From: Candidatus Celerinatantimonas neptuna
GTDB taxonomy: Bacteria > Pseudomonadota > Gammaproteobacteria > Enterobacterales > Celerinatantimonadaceae
Assembly: GCA_911810475.1 (NCBI GenBank)
Contig: OU461276.1
Span: 3,845,501-3,909,500 of the forward strand
Direction of reading: 5' to 3'
DNA: 64,000 nt
Position numbers and translations under genes: made by a program. Each line of letters starts with the position of its first letter. The first letter of the stretch is position 1. Of the stretch, positions 25,026 to 36,401 are shown in pieces. The notes beneath the pieces are model-generated. The model saw only the letters and a program-made list of their open reading frames with translations, searched no databases and was not told where the DNA came from.

Positions 25026-27458
25026 CTAAAGTACATTAAATAACATTTTCGCCGTAATGACACCCAGACAAACACCTGAATCGCCAGTAACGATAACAAT
25101 GGTGTTTCCTTTCGCCTGAAATAGCTGTTTGATCACACTGATTTCGCAATTACTGCCGACTTCATCATAACCACCTTTAGGCATAATCTGATGAACACGT
25201 CTTTGAAGTAAATTTCGATCTCTTGCCTGCTCTGCATTAGTTCCAAGATAGGGACTCATCGCAGACTGAATGTCTTTCTCGCGGATCACACCACAACAAT
25301 GGCTTTTTTCAATCACAACCAAAAAGTCAGTATTTCTACTTTGCATTTGACGCTGTGCCAGCTCAACTTTATGATCCATCCCAATTCGCGGAAACTCTCG
25401 GAGCATAATATCTCGAGCCATATCAGCTTTCTCAGAAACCAACGTTGTTTGATATTGGAGGAACGTTCTTGGAACTTTATTTGCCAGGATTTGCTCCAGG
25501 CCCACAGGCTTACTAAATAAAAATCCCTGAACAAAATCAACTTTTGCATGAGATAAAGCCCATAACTCCTCAATATTTTCAACACCTTCCGCTACAACGC
25601 GCCCTCCCATACGATGAACTAATGAAGTAACCATTTCTATCATCATATAAGCATTTGACCCAAGCATCAGATCTTTAACAAAACTCCGGTCTATTTTGAT
25701 ATGTGTCGCAGGCAAATTTAACAAATATGAGAACGATGAATAACCTGTCCCAAAATCATCAATGGCTATTTCAATACCTTCTTTAGTTAACTTCTCAATC
25801 CACGACATTTGTCGATCAAAGTCAGCAAGAAATGAAGACTCAGTTAACTCAACCGTCACTAAAGAGGGATCAATACGAGCATCTAAAATCAACCGGAGTG
25901 TATCTTCAAGACAGCTATGACTCACCCGATCATTACTCATTGATCGGTTCACTGAAATTTGCAATTCAGGCGATTTAAAATGTTTCTGTAAAACAGCCAG
26001 ATCACTTAATGCTTTACTAGTTACGGCTCCATCAATTCGGTCAATCCAGCCATTTTCTTCGGCAAGATGAATCAACTCTTGCGTATCATACGTTAAACTC
26101 GTATCAAGTTTTACCCGGAACAATGCTTCAAACTTAACAATTTTCAGTGATTGGAGTTCGATAATAGGTTGGTAAAATACCTGAATATTATTTTGTTCAA
26201 TAGCCTTATTCAACAACCTTGATAGGATCTGCTTATGATCCATTTTTTTCTGCAACCGATGGTCAAAATAAGTAACCGTTGTTTTACCTTTCTGACGACT
26301 CGCGACCATTGATTGACTTGCATGGGTAATCATCTGAGAAACCGACGTTGCATCCGTTCCCAGAATTGACACGCCTATCGTCGCTTGCGTATCAATATCT
26401 GATTCCATATGTTGATTGTCATGCTTAGTCAATTTTTCAACAAATGTTTGGAGCTTATGATGAATAATACCCAAATTCCGCGGAACAACCACACAACCAG
26501 CAAACAAATCAGTACTTAAGATCCCCACGACCATATCCTCTGGCATATTCAACATTCGATTGCCAATCAACCAATATTGCATGGATTTACTCAGATCTTT
26601 GGAAAACGAAGGTTGAAAAACAAAAACAACCATCGTTTTGTCAGACGGTAGTGACGTAAACGTTTTTTCCATATAACGTTTTAATTTCCCTGCCAGTGGT
26701 AAACTTGACGCAGATACGGTGGGTTTCTCATCCTCATCAAGCCAAGGATTAACAGAAACATCTAAACGCTTTGATATCGCAATAAAAAACTCGCCACCAG
26801 AAGAATGGATATGGACTCGTTGCAAAATAAGTTCATGGGCATAACTAAGCCCTTGATTATCACGAGCCAATAGCTCACCACTCCAGACACCTTTTTCTTT
26901 TGCTTCTGACCATACAGTTTCACAAAGATCAGCCCTGTCATCCTCGCTTCTGAAAAGATCAGCCTGTTCTCCTAAAATATCACTCAAAGCAAATCCTGTT
27001 GCCCGACAGTATTCTTTATTTGCTTTCAATATCCTACGCTGCTGATCCAGAATCAGCATACCAATTTGGGCATCAATTAATAGCTGATGAAGAAGAATGT
27101 ATTCGACTTCTCTTGATGGCAAATAGGTCAGTAAATCAAGACTTCCCTGAATAAGATGAGGCAGCTCTTCGGTATTTTTTATCGATAATGAACCAACAAA
27201 GCGATGTTCTCCCCGATCAATAAGAACTCTGACTTCTTTTTGAGTGTGCTCTTTATAGATATGGCGAACCAATGCTTCCAGCTCTTCCATTTGGCTACTG
27301 GCACTGGACATGAGTTCATTCAGAGTAATTGTCTGCTTTCCTGGATATCCAAGCATTTTTGGCAAAGGTTCCGAACAGATCATTTTTGAAGTGCTCACAT
27401 CCCAACGCCACTGCAATGGAAACACATCTTTTTGATTTATTTGTTCTTGATTATCCAT
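25026..27458 (-). CDS. PAS / degenerate GGDEF / EAL / CBS-pair signalling protein (predicted c-di-GMP phosphodiesterase)
   Basis: An 810-aa cytoplasmic multidomain protein. A PAS domain lies about residues 140-225 (IGMLILDQQRRILKANKEYCRATG). A GGDEF-like region about 255-415 has lost its signature. An EAL domain follows, about 420-665, with EALFR, the metal/catalytic motifs ISVNRSMS, ELTESSF, DDFGTGYSSF, KIDRSFV, VAEGVEN and QGFLFSKP, all apparently intact. Last is a C-terminal pair of CBS modules (about 690-810: ARDIMLREFPRIG, DFLVVIEKSHCCGVIREKDI and IVIVTGDSGVCLGVI). The intact EAL predicts hydrolysis of cyclic di-GMP, with CBS as a nucleotide sensor. It lies 1.2 kb upstream of flp in the same direction, so a role in pilus or biofilm control is plausible but unproven. 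Confidence 0.9.
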   Translation of the reverse strand: MDNQEQINQKDVFPLQWRWDVSTSKMICSEPLPKMLGYPGKQTITLNELMSSASSQMEELEALVRHIYKEHTQKEVRVLIDRGEHRFVGSLSIKNTEELPHLIQGSLDLLTYLPSREVEYILLHQLLIDAQIGMLILDQQRRILKANKEYCRATGFALSDILGEQADLFRSEDDRADLCETVWSEAKEKGVWSGELLARDNQGLSYAHELILQRVHIHSSGGEFFIAISKRLDVSVNPWLDEDEKPTVSASSLPLAGKLKRYMEKTFTSLPSDKTMVVFVFQPSFSKDLSKSMQYWLIGNRMLNMPEDMVVGILSTDLFAGCVVVPRNLGIIHHKLQTFVEKLTKHDNQHMESDIDTQATIGVSILGTDATSVSQMITHASQSMVASRQKGKTTVTYFDHRLQKKMDHKQILSRLLNKAIEQNNIQVFYQPIIELQSLKIVKFEALFRVKLDTSLTYDTQELIHLAEENGWIDRIDGAVTSKALSDLAVLQKHFKSPELQISVNRSMSNDRVSHSCLEDTLRLILDARIDPSLVTVELTESSFLADFDRQMSWIEKLTKEGIEIAIDDFGTGYSSFSYLLNLPATHIKIDRSFVKDLMLGSNAYMMIEMVTSLVHRMGGRVVAEGVENIEELWALSHAKVDFVQGFLFSKPVGLEQILANKVPRTFLQYQTTLVSEKADMARDIMLREFPRIGMDHKVELAQRQMQSRNTDFLVVIEKSHCCGVIREKDIQSAMSPYLGTNAEQARDRNLLQRRVHQIMPKGGYDEVGSNCEISVIKQLFQAKGNTIVIVTGDSGVCLGVITAKMLFNVL

Positions 27459-27647
27459 AACAACAGACCCTGAAGCTTATCCTTGATATATCAGTATCCA
27501 ACTACTTACCTTAAAAGTACCTCAAATTAAGTCTATACCAAAAATTTCGAATAGACGTCTAATTCCTTTATCCTGATTAAGTTTTAGACACATAAGTCAG
27601 TTTTATATCAATATTTAGTCAATCAAATGAAAAATGGTCGATTCTCC

Positions 27648-27680
27648 TTGATCTATATCCAAGGTTTGGATAAGAATAAT
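27648..27680 (+). promoter_or_regulatory. Candidate promoter of tRNA-Pro
   Basis: TTGATC (27648-27653) and a TAAGAA/AATAAT region (27671-27680) precede the tRNA by about ten bases, followed by GC-rich GCCGC. The -10 is imperfect, so this is a tentative call. Confidence 0.35.
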
Positions 27681-27690
27681 GCCGCTGATT

Positions 27691-27767
<77 letters not shown>

Positions 27768-27891
27768 ATCTTTTTTTATTAATTTAAATATCCTTATCAG
27801 ATAACCATCAGTCTTCTAGATTGAGGTAGTGCGTATTGGTAAACATGTACTCATTGTCCAGATTTTATATAAATAGCTTACCCTGCATTTA

Positions 27892-27918
27892 TATAAAAAA
27901 GGGGAACATCAGCTCCCC
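27892..27918 (-). terminator. Terminator after the 188-aa hypothetical gene
   Basis: On the minus strand GGGGA (27918-27914) and TCCCC (27905-27901) form a stem with an 8-base loop, followed directly by TTTTTT. It lies 29 bases beyond the stop of the minus-strand gene at 27947. Confidence 0.75.
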
Positions 27919-27946
27919 AGTAATCATCTAGATGAACACTCATCAA

Positions 27947-28513
27947 TCAAACAATCAAAGCAACTAATCCTCCAATAGTACCGACTGCTTTTAAGAATTG
28001 CCCAGCGTTGTAATAACCGCTTTCTTTTTCTTTTGCTCCATCGGCATCTACACCAATTGCGCCATAAGCAAGTGCTTTCAATTTACCGGGATCTTCGGAT
28101 TTATCTGATTTATCTGATTTATCTGATTTAACAGAATCTTTCCCTTTAGTTTTCTCTGAAGCACTCACCTCCCCATCTTTAGAATGAGAATCACCCGGTT
28201 TATCTTTAACCAGTTCATATTTTACCGTATTAGGATCCGGCGTATTAAATGGTTGTGAACGATAGACCTTATGATACGTCAATGGTTGAGTCGGTTGATC
28301 TTTGCCAGACGTATGAGACAATGTCACTTTCGTTGAAGGTGTCGATTCACCCGTTTTAGAAAGCGATGCCAATTGCTCAGGACGAGATTTACCTGTGGCT
28401 GCTTCCCCTGAAGTCATATCCTTATGACTCGAAGACACAACTTGTGCTGATGCTCCAGAAAGTGGAACTGGCCGAATACTCTGATGTGCTCCGGTTACAC
28501 TTCCTACTGTCAT
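27947..28513 (-). CDS. Unrecognised Lys/Ser/Asp-rich protein with a conserved-looking C-terminal hydrophobic segment
   Basis: I do not recognise this 188-aa protein. It is hydrophilic and low-complexity for about 145 residues, rich in Ser, Thr, Lys, Gly and Pro, and includes a short tandem of the tripeptide SDK (residues about 128-137). The last 45 residues differ in character: AYGAIGVDADGAKEKE, YYNAGQFLKAVG and then TIGGLVALIV, a hydrophobic end that could dock in a membrane or another protein. There is no signal peptide. GGAGGA upstream of ATG 28513 and a good terminator downstream show it is a real single gene. The tRNA-Pro and the moxR operon flank it. Function unknown. Confidence 0.75.
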   Translation of the reverse strand: MTVGSVTGAHQSIRPVPLSGASAQVVSSSHKDMTSGEAATGKSRPEQLASLSKTGESTPSTKVTLSHTSGKDQPTQPLTYHKVYRSQPFNTPDPNTVKYELVKDKPGDSHSKDGEVSASEKTKGKDSVKSDKSDKSDKSEDPGKLKALAYGAIGVDADGAKEKESGYYNAGQFLKAVGTIGGLVALIV

Positions 28514-29094
28514 TATCCATCCTCCATTCAGGGCCCATGAGTACTATCGGCATAAAGTCAAAAAGCTTTAGTCATAATCACAACTTAATGACTGAATATC
28601 CTCGATAGCTCCATCCATCATCCTTAGACGAAACACGAATGAATGATTGGCAAATACGATCTAAGCAAATGTCAGGCCAATATATATTTCTATAATTTCA
28701 ACAAAACAAGTTGTCGGATATTTATGGTAAAAAAATTAAATGATCTCTGTAATTTTCACTTCTGATATTCATCAGAAAATAACGCATTTCCTTGAAAAGG
28801 AAAAAATTTTATTCAGATATAAGTAACAACCCCAGAAAATATTCAATAGAATAATTTTTCTGAGTTAGGATCAGAGGTTAATCATATGAGTAATATGAAA
28901 TGGCTACTGGCAATTAGAGCCCCGAAAGCCATACACTACTAGCTTAAAGGCAAAATTTTGCCGCCCTATGGCAATGGTTTTCACAAAATTGGCTAAAAAA
29001 AAACCAAACAGAATTGTTTAAGGAATTTTTGTACTTCCTTATTGTCTTGATTAATATCGGTTAACTTATCTTAAAATCTGAGCATGAGGTAATA
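28514..29094. other. Intergenic region between the hypothetical gene and moxR
   Basis: 581 bases, AT-rich, holding the divergent promoters of the hypothetical gene and the moxR operon. A tiny 18-codon frame (ATG 28886, MSNMKWLLAIRAPKAIHY) with AGAGG eight bases upstream is followed by a perfect 14-base palindrome GGCAAAATTTTGCC at 28949-28962. Whether this is a leader peptide with a regulatory structure or chance cannot be decided here. Nothing else is recognised. Confidence 0.4.
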
Positions 29095-30051
29095 ATGGCT
29101 CATCCACTCGTTCAACCACTGCGTCAATATTTGAATCAACAGATCATTGGTCAGCCCGAATTTATCGAACAACTCCTAATAGCTCTGCTAAGCAATGGGC
29201 ATATTCTGGTTGAAGGGCCTCCGGGGTTAGCAAAAACACGGGCCATTAAAGCACTTTCTGATACGATAGATGGCAACTTTCATCGGGTGCAATTTACGCC
29301 TGACCTGCTACCTTCCGATTTAACAGGGACTGACATTTTCCGCCCACAAACCAGTGATTTTGCATTTCAACGTGGACCTATTTTTCATAATCTATTGTTA
29401 GCTGATGAAATAAACCGGGCTCCGGCAAAAGTTCAATCTGCACTGTTAGAAGCAATGGCTGAACAGCAAGTCACTATTGGCCGAAGAACCTACCGTTTAC
29501 CAGAACTATTTATGGTCATGGCAACCCAGAACCCGCTCGAACAAGAAGGGACATACCCTCTGCCAGAAGCGCAATTAGATCGTTTTCTGTTAAAAATAAA
29601 CCTCGATTACCCTTCTGCAGAGCAAGAATTAGCTATTCTAGAACTGAATGATGCAGAAACCCGCAAGCAAAAAATTCATAAACCGACCAAACTGACTCAG
29701 GAACAGTTATTTGAATTACGAGACGCTGTAATGAGTGTTCATATCGCACCGACATTAAAACAGTATATTGTCGATCTTATTATGGCAACGAGGAATCCAA
29801 CCCCTTATGATGCTGAGTTATCCGAGTTAATCGAATTTGGAGCAAGTCCGAGGGCCACCATATCGTTAGCCAGATGTGCCAGAGCAAAAGCTTTTCTTCA
29901 TGACCGCGATTTTGTAACCCCTGATGATATTCAGCAATTAGTTCTTCCAGTACTTCGTCACCGTGTTTTATTAAGCTACAGGGCAGCCGCTCAGGGACTA
30001 ACCAGTGATATGATCATTAAACAGCTTATCAATCTTGTGAGTGTTGCCTGA
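29095..30051 (+). CDS. moxR: MoxR-family AAA+ ATPase
   Basis: A 318-aa AAA+ ATPase with Walker A GPPGLAKT at 41-48, Walker B LLLADEINRAP (DE at 104-105), sensor 1 MATQNPLEQEGTYPLPEAQLDRF, and sensor 2 SPRATISLARCARAKAF. MoxR ATPases act as chaperones with vWA-domain partners, often loading metal cofactors or controlling envelope stress responses. It heads a six-gene plus-strand operon of DUF58, DUF4381, two vWA membrane proteins and BatD, the classical MoxR-Bat arrangement. gaggtaat upstream of the ATG is the ribosome site. Confidence 0.95.
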   Translation: MAHPLVQPLRQYLNQQIIGQPEFIEQLLIALLSNGHILVEGPPGLAKTRAIKALSDTIDGNFHRVQFTPDLLPSDLTGTDIFRPQTSDFAFQRGPIFHNLLLADEINRAPAKVQSALLEAMAEQQVTIGRRTYRLPELFMVMATQNPLEQEGTYPLPEAQLDRFLLKINLDYPSAEQELAILELNDAETRKQKIHKPTKLTQEQLFELRDAVMSVHIAPTLKQYIVDLIMATRNPTPYDAELSELIEFGASPRATISLARCARAKAFLHDRDFVTPDDIQQLVLPVLRHRVLLSYRAAAQGLTSDMIIKQLINLVSVA

Positions 30052-30052
30052 T

Positions 30053-30952
30053 ATGTTTTCGCTGAATCGCCTTTCACCTGTGGATCTTCAACTTGAACAA
30101 TTATTGCAATGCAGGTTTATTGAATTTCAACCTAAGATGCATCAACAGGGCGTCAATTCACTCCAGGCCGGGACATTCCTAAGCCGACAAAGGGGCCGAG
30201 GGATGGAATTCGACGAAGTCCGACAATATCAACAAGGAGATGATATTCGCCATATTGACTGGCGGGTAAGTGCCAGAACGGGAAAAGTCCACAGTAAATT
30301 ATTTCGAGAAGAGCGTGACAGGCCGGTCATTATCGCCATTGACCTAAATGCCAGTATGTATTTTGGTAGCAAAGATAAATTAAAAGCGATGATGGCTTGC
30401 GAATTAGCAGCGATCATTGGCTGGCATGCCATTGAAATGCATCAAAGAACAGGATTACAACTCATCGCCCAAGAGATCTCTAATAGCACGTTGACACAAC
30501 AAAAAAAAGGATGGCTTCAAGCGCTGAATGAACTTTTACAACAATACTTTTCTCAGCTAGAACATCTTCCGTCACTCACAAGCTCAAACCATGCCCTGTA
30601 CGAATTACAACGTTACTGTCCTACAGGAGCTGAAGTATATCTGATTAGCGACTTCTATCATTACCAAAAACAAGATTTCACCTTACTCAATCAAATCAAT
30701 CACCATAACATCATATCGTTATGGCAAATTACAGATCCATTCGAATTCGAACTTCCTGAGATAATCAAGGGACGACTACCTATCGAACGTTCTGACCACA
30801 ATGGCTGGCTTAACGGTAATTCAAAACATTTTCGAAAACAATATCAGAAAGCAGCCCAAACCAGACAAGAACAACTTGTCAAAACATGCCAACAATACGC
30901 ACTACCCCATCATTTCATTTCAACAGCAGAGGATTGGGATGCCTACTTCTAA
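30053..30952 (+). CDS. DUF58 domain protein of the MoxR-Bat operon
   Basis: A 299-aa DUF58 protein, the group found next to MoxR. The central signature REFDEVRQYQQGDDIRHIDWRVSART and LFREERDRPVIIAIDLNASM is intact, and the last part is the beginning of a vWA-like fold (AIDLNASM). DUF58 proteins are believed to cooperate with MoxR as vWA-like substrate adaptors. The exact role is unknown. I prefer ATG 30053 to the GTG at 30041 in the same frame, as the family begins with a short hydrophilic segment. It starts one base after the moxR stop and overlaps the next gene by 14 bases. Confidence 0.87.
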   Translation: MFSLNRLSPVDLQLEQLLQCRFIEFQPKMHQQGVNSLQAGTFLSRQRGRGMEFDEVRQYQQGDDIRHIDWRVSARTGKVHSKLFREERDRPVIIAIDLNASMYFGSKDKLKAMMACELAAIIGWHAIEMHQRTGLQLIAQEISNSTLTQQKKGWLQALNELLQQYFSQLEHLPSLTSSNHALYELQRYCPTGAEVYLISDFYHYQKQDFTLLNQINHHNIISLWQITDPFEFELPEIIKGRLPIERSDHNGWLNGNSKHFRKQYQKAAQTRQEQLVKTCQQYALPHHFISTAEDWDAYF

Positions 30953-31409
30953 CCCATTAAGCCGTTTAAATGATATTATTCTGCCAAATATTCAAGAAAG
31001 CGGCTGGCCTGCTTTAGGTTGGTGGTTATCAACGATTGCCATCATCATTCTCATATGCATTTTTTCTATCTGTGCATATCGATTTTGGCAGCACCGATAT
31101 AACAAGCGGTTAGCACTACGCCAATTTAAAACATTATCTGGAACACAACCTTCTGCTATTGCTGTCAATCAACTCCTGAAACAGGCTGTTCAACAGTATT
31201 TTCCACGCCAACAGATTGCATCATTAAACACAATGGTCTGGTTCGAATTTTTAAACCAACAAACTAGAGTCCATTATTTCTCAAAAGAACTAATGATCGA
31301 ATTAAGCCAAACTTTATACCAATATGAACACCCTGCCAACCAACGACAACTTAAGGCAACAGAGCTGTGGCTCAAACATGCACTTCCTCCTAAAAGGAGG
31401 CTGAAATGA
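30939..31409 (+). CDS. DUF4381-like membrane protein
   Basis: A 156-aa protein with one transmembrane segment (GWWLSTIAIIILICIFSICAYRFW, about residues 27-50) preceded by an N-terminal PLSRLNDIILPNIQ segment and followed by a cytoplasmic region with RLALRQFKTL and NQLLKQAVQQYFPRQQ. This is the layout of DUF4381 proteins that regularly sit between DUF58 and BatA. The ATG 30939 has AGAGGA five bases upstream. The longer frame from 30801 lies inside the previous gene. It overlaps batA by four bases (ATGA). Confidence 0.78.
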   Translation: MPTSNPLSRLNDIILPNIQESGWPALGWWLSTIAIIILICIFSICAYRFWQHRYNKRLALRQFKTLSGTQPSAIAVNQLLKQAVQQYFPRQQIASLNTMVWFEFLNQQTRVHYFSKELMIELSQTLYQYEHPANQRQLKATELWLKHALPPKRRLK

Positions 31410-32391
31410 ATTTTACATTTGCCTGGTGGCCAATATTATTTCTGGTGCCTGTGCCCCTACTCATCCGTTTTATCATAAAGCAACCGAAAAAATCACAAGT
31501 AGCTCCACTTGTGAATTACAGTTTGCCTTATTTTGAGAAAGTAGAACAAACTCAAAAAAAATCATCACATCGATTTGCGCAATGGCTGATTTGGTTAGCG
31601 TTATTGATTGCTGCCGCCCGCCCTCAATGGTTAGATAATGCAACAACCCCAATTATCCGTCAGGGTCGAAACATGATGATTGCAGTGGATCTTTCGGGCA
31701 GTATGCAAATCCCCGATATGCAATGGAATGGACAACAAGTTTCCCGAGTCACTGCCGTACGACATTTATTAGGGCACTTTGTCAATCATCGCAAAGGCGA
31801 TCGGTTGGGTTTAATTTTATTTGCTGATCATGCTTATTTACAAACACCGCTTACCTTCGATACAACAACCGTTCATCAATTTGTCGAACAAATGCGCCAG
31901 GGCCTTGTGGGCAATCAAACGGCCATTGGCGAAGCTATCGGTCTGGCCACCAAAGAACTGATGAAACTACCAGCTAAACAACGTGTTCTTATTCTAATGA
32001 CTGATGGACAAAACACCTCAGGAACAATTCAACCTTTAGCTGCGACGCGCATTGCAAAAGCTAATCATGTCGTTATCTATACCATAGGTCTAGGGTCAAC
32101 ATCGTTTACTCAACAGACAATTTTTGGTCCGCAAACGGTTAACCCATCACAAGATCTAGACATCACTTTATTAAAAAGAATCGCAAAAATGACTGGTGGT
32201 GAATTTTTCCGGGCCTCAAACAGCCAAACGCTAAAAAGCATCTACCAACAATTAGATAAATTAGTTCCAATTAAAGGCCCTAAACAATATTATCGACCGC
32301 CTCATGAATTGTATTTTTGGCCTCTTGCCTTTGCCCTACTCATTTTATTCATCATGCCTTTGGGTTCTCTTCGGCCACGGAGAATAAGTTA

Positions 32392-32392
<1 letters not shown>
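31406..32392 (+). CDS. batA: BatA-like membrane protein with von Willebrand A domain
   Basis: A 328-aa membrane protein. Two N-terminal helices (residues 8-25 and 58-75) carry a vWA domain (about 88-270) on the membrane, and a last helix lies near residues 305-325. The metal-ion-dependent adhesion site is intact: DLSGS (Asp95, Ser97, Ser99), a Thr in NQTAIGEAI, and LILMTDGQNTSG. It is one of a pair of vWA proteins (with the next gene) typical of bat operons and probable MoxR partners at the membrane. Role in stress tolerance or metal handling is inferred from the family. Confidence 0.9.
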
Positions 32393-34142
<1,750 letters not shown>

Positions 34143-34146
<4 letters not shown>

Positions 34147-35747
34147 TTCGTTTTATCTTGCTGTTTTTTTCTATTCTCGGTGCATCTATTGCCCCCGCAA
34201 TGGCAAATGTCATCGCAACCGTCAGCCAAAATCCGATCTATGTCGGTCACCCATTCACCTTACAGGTTTCGGTGAATGCAGCATTACCGGCTTCAGACTT
34301 TGATAGCGCTAAACTCATGCAACCCCATATCATTGTAGGACAAACGTCGACCAGTCGTCAGATGTCTGATATCAATGGTAAAACCACCCGGCAAACACAA
34401 TGGGTAACAACACTATTAATTAGAAAAGCAGGTAACTATGTCATCCCTGCACTCACGATCGCCGGAGGTCAAACGCAACCCATTAAATTGCATGCGATTA
34501 ATGCCACAAATAAAAACCTAATCCAACAACAAGTCCATGTTGAAACAAAAATTGCTCAAAAACGTGGATGGATCGGTCAATCAATTTTATATACAGCCAA
34601 AATCTTAGTCGCTAGTAGTCTCAATAATGCCAACTTTGACGGACCGCATAGTCAGGAAGCATCATTTATCCAAGTTGGACAAGACCAACAAAAAAGCGAA
34701 ATCATCAATGGCAAACGTTACCAAGTCTTGACCCGCCACTGGTTGATCACACCTAAACAAACTGGTTTGTTAACGATACAAGGGCCTCGTTTGACTGGAA
34801 TTGCTGGTGTACCTGATCCGGTCTTTGGAATAACCGAACAACCAGTTGATGTTCAGGGAAAAACACTCAGATTACAGATTATGCCCAAACCCGCTGGCTT
34901 CAAAACGTCATGGTTGGCAGCCAATCATCTGACTATCAGTGATTCAATCAGACCAAAAACCCGACATTATAAAGCGGGAGAAGCAATTACCCGTACCATC
35001 ACCTTAACAGCTGAAGGAGCAGGTCTTAACCAGTTACCTTCACTCGATATACAATATCCGGCTCAATTACGTGTTTACCCAGATAAACCCAAAAAACATT
35101 TATTTATTAAAGATGGGAAAATATATGCGCAAAAAGTCTATAGTTTCGCCATAATCCCGATGCATGCTGGCAATATCAGTATTCCGGGTAAAACCATCAC
35201 ATGGTGGAATATTCCCGATGAATCCAGACAATATAGTAAAATTCCAGCCGTTAAATTATCAGTCATCGCAAATAGCAATAGAGCAATCAAAACAACGCAA
35301 TCTACACCATCAATTTCACAACCCCAGGAAACCCAGACACCCAACTCACATAATTGGTCATGGCTTTTCGCCGGACTATGGGTACTTACAACCATAGGAT
35401 GGATTATCAGGGAAGGGTCTCTACATCGAACTCGAAATGATAATAATGGAATCCAGCGCGAGCATGAATCTGAAGAAAACACATGGAAGGCATTTACTCA
35501 AGCAGCACAATCAAATCAGTTGCAGTTGTCAGAGAAATATTTGAGACAATGGGTTCAATCGCATCCAACCTATCAGCAAGTAATGAAACTGTTGCTAGAC
35601 GAATTAGCCCGACTGGCCTGGCATCCCAATTCAGAAACAATGACTTGGAATGGATTAGAATTTTTACATCGGGCGACGCAGCTCAAAAAGGGAGCTTCCT
35701 CGAACCATAACGGCCATAAACATGAACTACCACCTTTAAACCCTTAA
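34143..35747 (+). CDS. batD: BatD-like protein (oxygen tolerance family)
   Basis: A 534-aa exported protein with signal peptide ending near ASIAPAMA (residues 1-20), beginning NVIATVSQNPIYVGHPFTLQVSVN. The BatD/YfaS-type beta-rich periplasmic domains run about residues 22-390, and a transmembrane helix near 408-425 (WSWLFAGLWVLTTIGWII) is followed by a cytoplasmic tail. The GTG at 34143 lies 7 bases after AGGAGG (34130-34135) in a four-base GTGA overlap with the previous gene, so it is preferred to TTG 34140. It is the last gene of the moxR-bat operon and is followed by a strong bidirectional terminator. Confidence 0.87.
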
Positions 35748-35760
35748 AGGCATACAACAA

Positions 35761-35789
35761 AAAGCCGTTCACATTAAATGAACGGCTTT
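35761..35789. terminator. Bidirectional terminator between batD and the YfcZ-like gene
   Basis: An 11-bp stem AAAGCCGTTCA (35761-35771) and TGAACGGCTTT (35779-35789) carries T-rich sequence on both strands (plus: TTTTCT, minus: TTTTTGTTG). It can end transcription of the moxR-bat operon and of the convergent minus-strand gene. Confidence 0.9.
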
Positions 35790-35824
35790 TCTACCTCTAA
35801 GAAAAACACCAGAAAGGCAAACAA

Positions 35825-36106
35825 TTAACGCAACGACATCTGAAAGATCAAATTTTCTGCCTGACAACCAAATATGACCTCACCTTTGAGCCCAAATTCT
35901 TTCCCTTGAGAAACAATTTGGACATCTATTTTCGCTGGCTCATTTTCGGCTTTACGAACTTTCGCAGTTAACGTATCCAGAGCTTGTTGCGCCTCTTCAT
36001 GACTCTTAAATACCAGTTCGATAGGAGTCGAACATTCAGAGCCATCGATCACACTCCCGATTTCGACACAACTGCACGCCATACATTCTTCAGCTTGAGA
36101 CTTCAT
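35825..36106 (-). CDS. YfcZ/YiiS family (DUF406) protein
   Basis: A 93-aa protein of the YfcZ/YiiS group. It has the Cys-rich N-terminus (EECMACSCVEIGSVIDGSEC), the ELVFKSHEEAQQALDTLTAKVRKAENEPAKIDV helix-strand middle and the C-terminal FGCQAENLIFQMSLR, all typical of DUF406. The function of the family is not known. TCTCCTTTTG-type sequence complementing AAAAGGAGAAACC precedes the ATG and gives a strong ribosome site. It is convergent with batD and 295 bases from the next minus-strand gene. Confidence 0.87.
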   Translation of the reverse strand: MKSQAEECMACSCVEIGSVIDGSECSTPIELVFKSHEEAQQALDTLTAKVRKAENEPAKIDVQIVSQGKEFGLKGEVIFGCQAENLIFQMSLR

Positions 36107-36220
36107 GGTTTCTCCTTTTGAACATGATGAAATAAATACTTCTTTGAACTCACCAGCGTTAAGAAAGATTTTTCGACCCTATTGCTAATGAGAAAGCTCT
36201 ATTATCATTGCAGCTCCAGA

Positions 36221-36239
36221 CAAAAAACCCGTTCTGGGT
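36221..36239 (-). terminator. Weak candidate terminator after the rssA-like gene
   Basis: On the minus strand ACCC (36239-36236) and GGGT (36230-36227) with a five-base loop are followed by TTTTTT. The stem is only four pairs. It lies about 160 bases beyond the patatin-like gene in otherwise featureless sequence. Confidence 0.3.
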
Positions 36240-36401
36240 ATCATCATTTAGTCGGGCTTTACAACCGATTTCCAGGGCTAAAATTTAATATTTATGATTG
36301 CGTACAACAGCAAACATAATGGCTCATCATACACTTCATTCATACACTGACTCTATCTATATTATAGTTGGGTCTTATTTCATTTTAATCTGAATCAGAG
36401 C

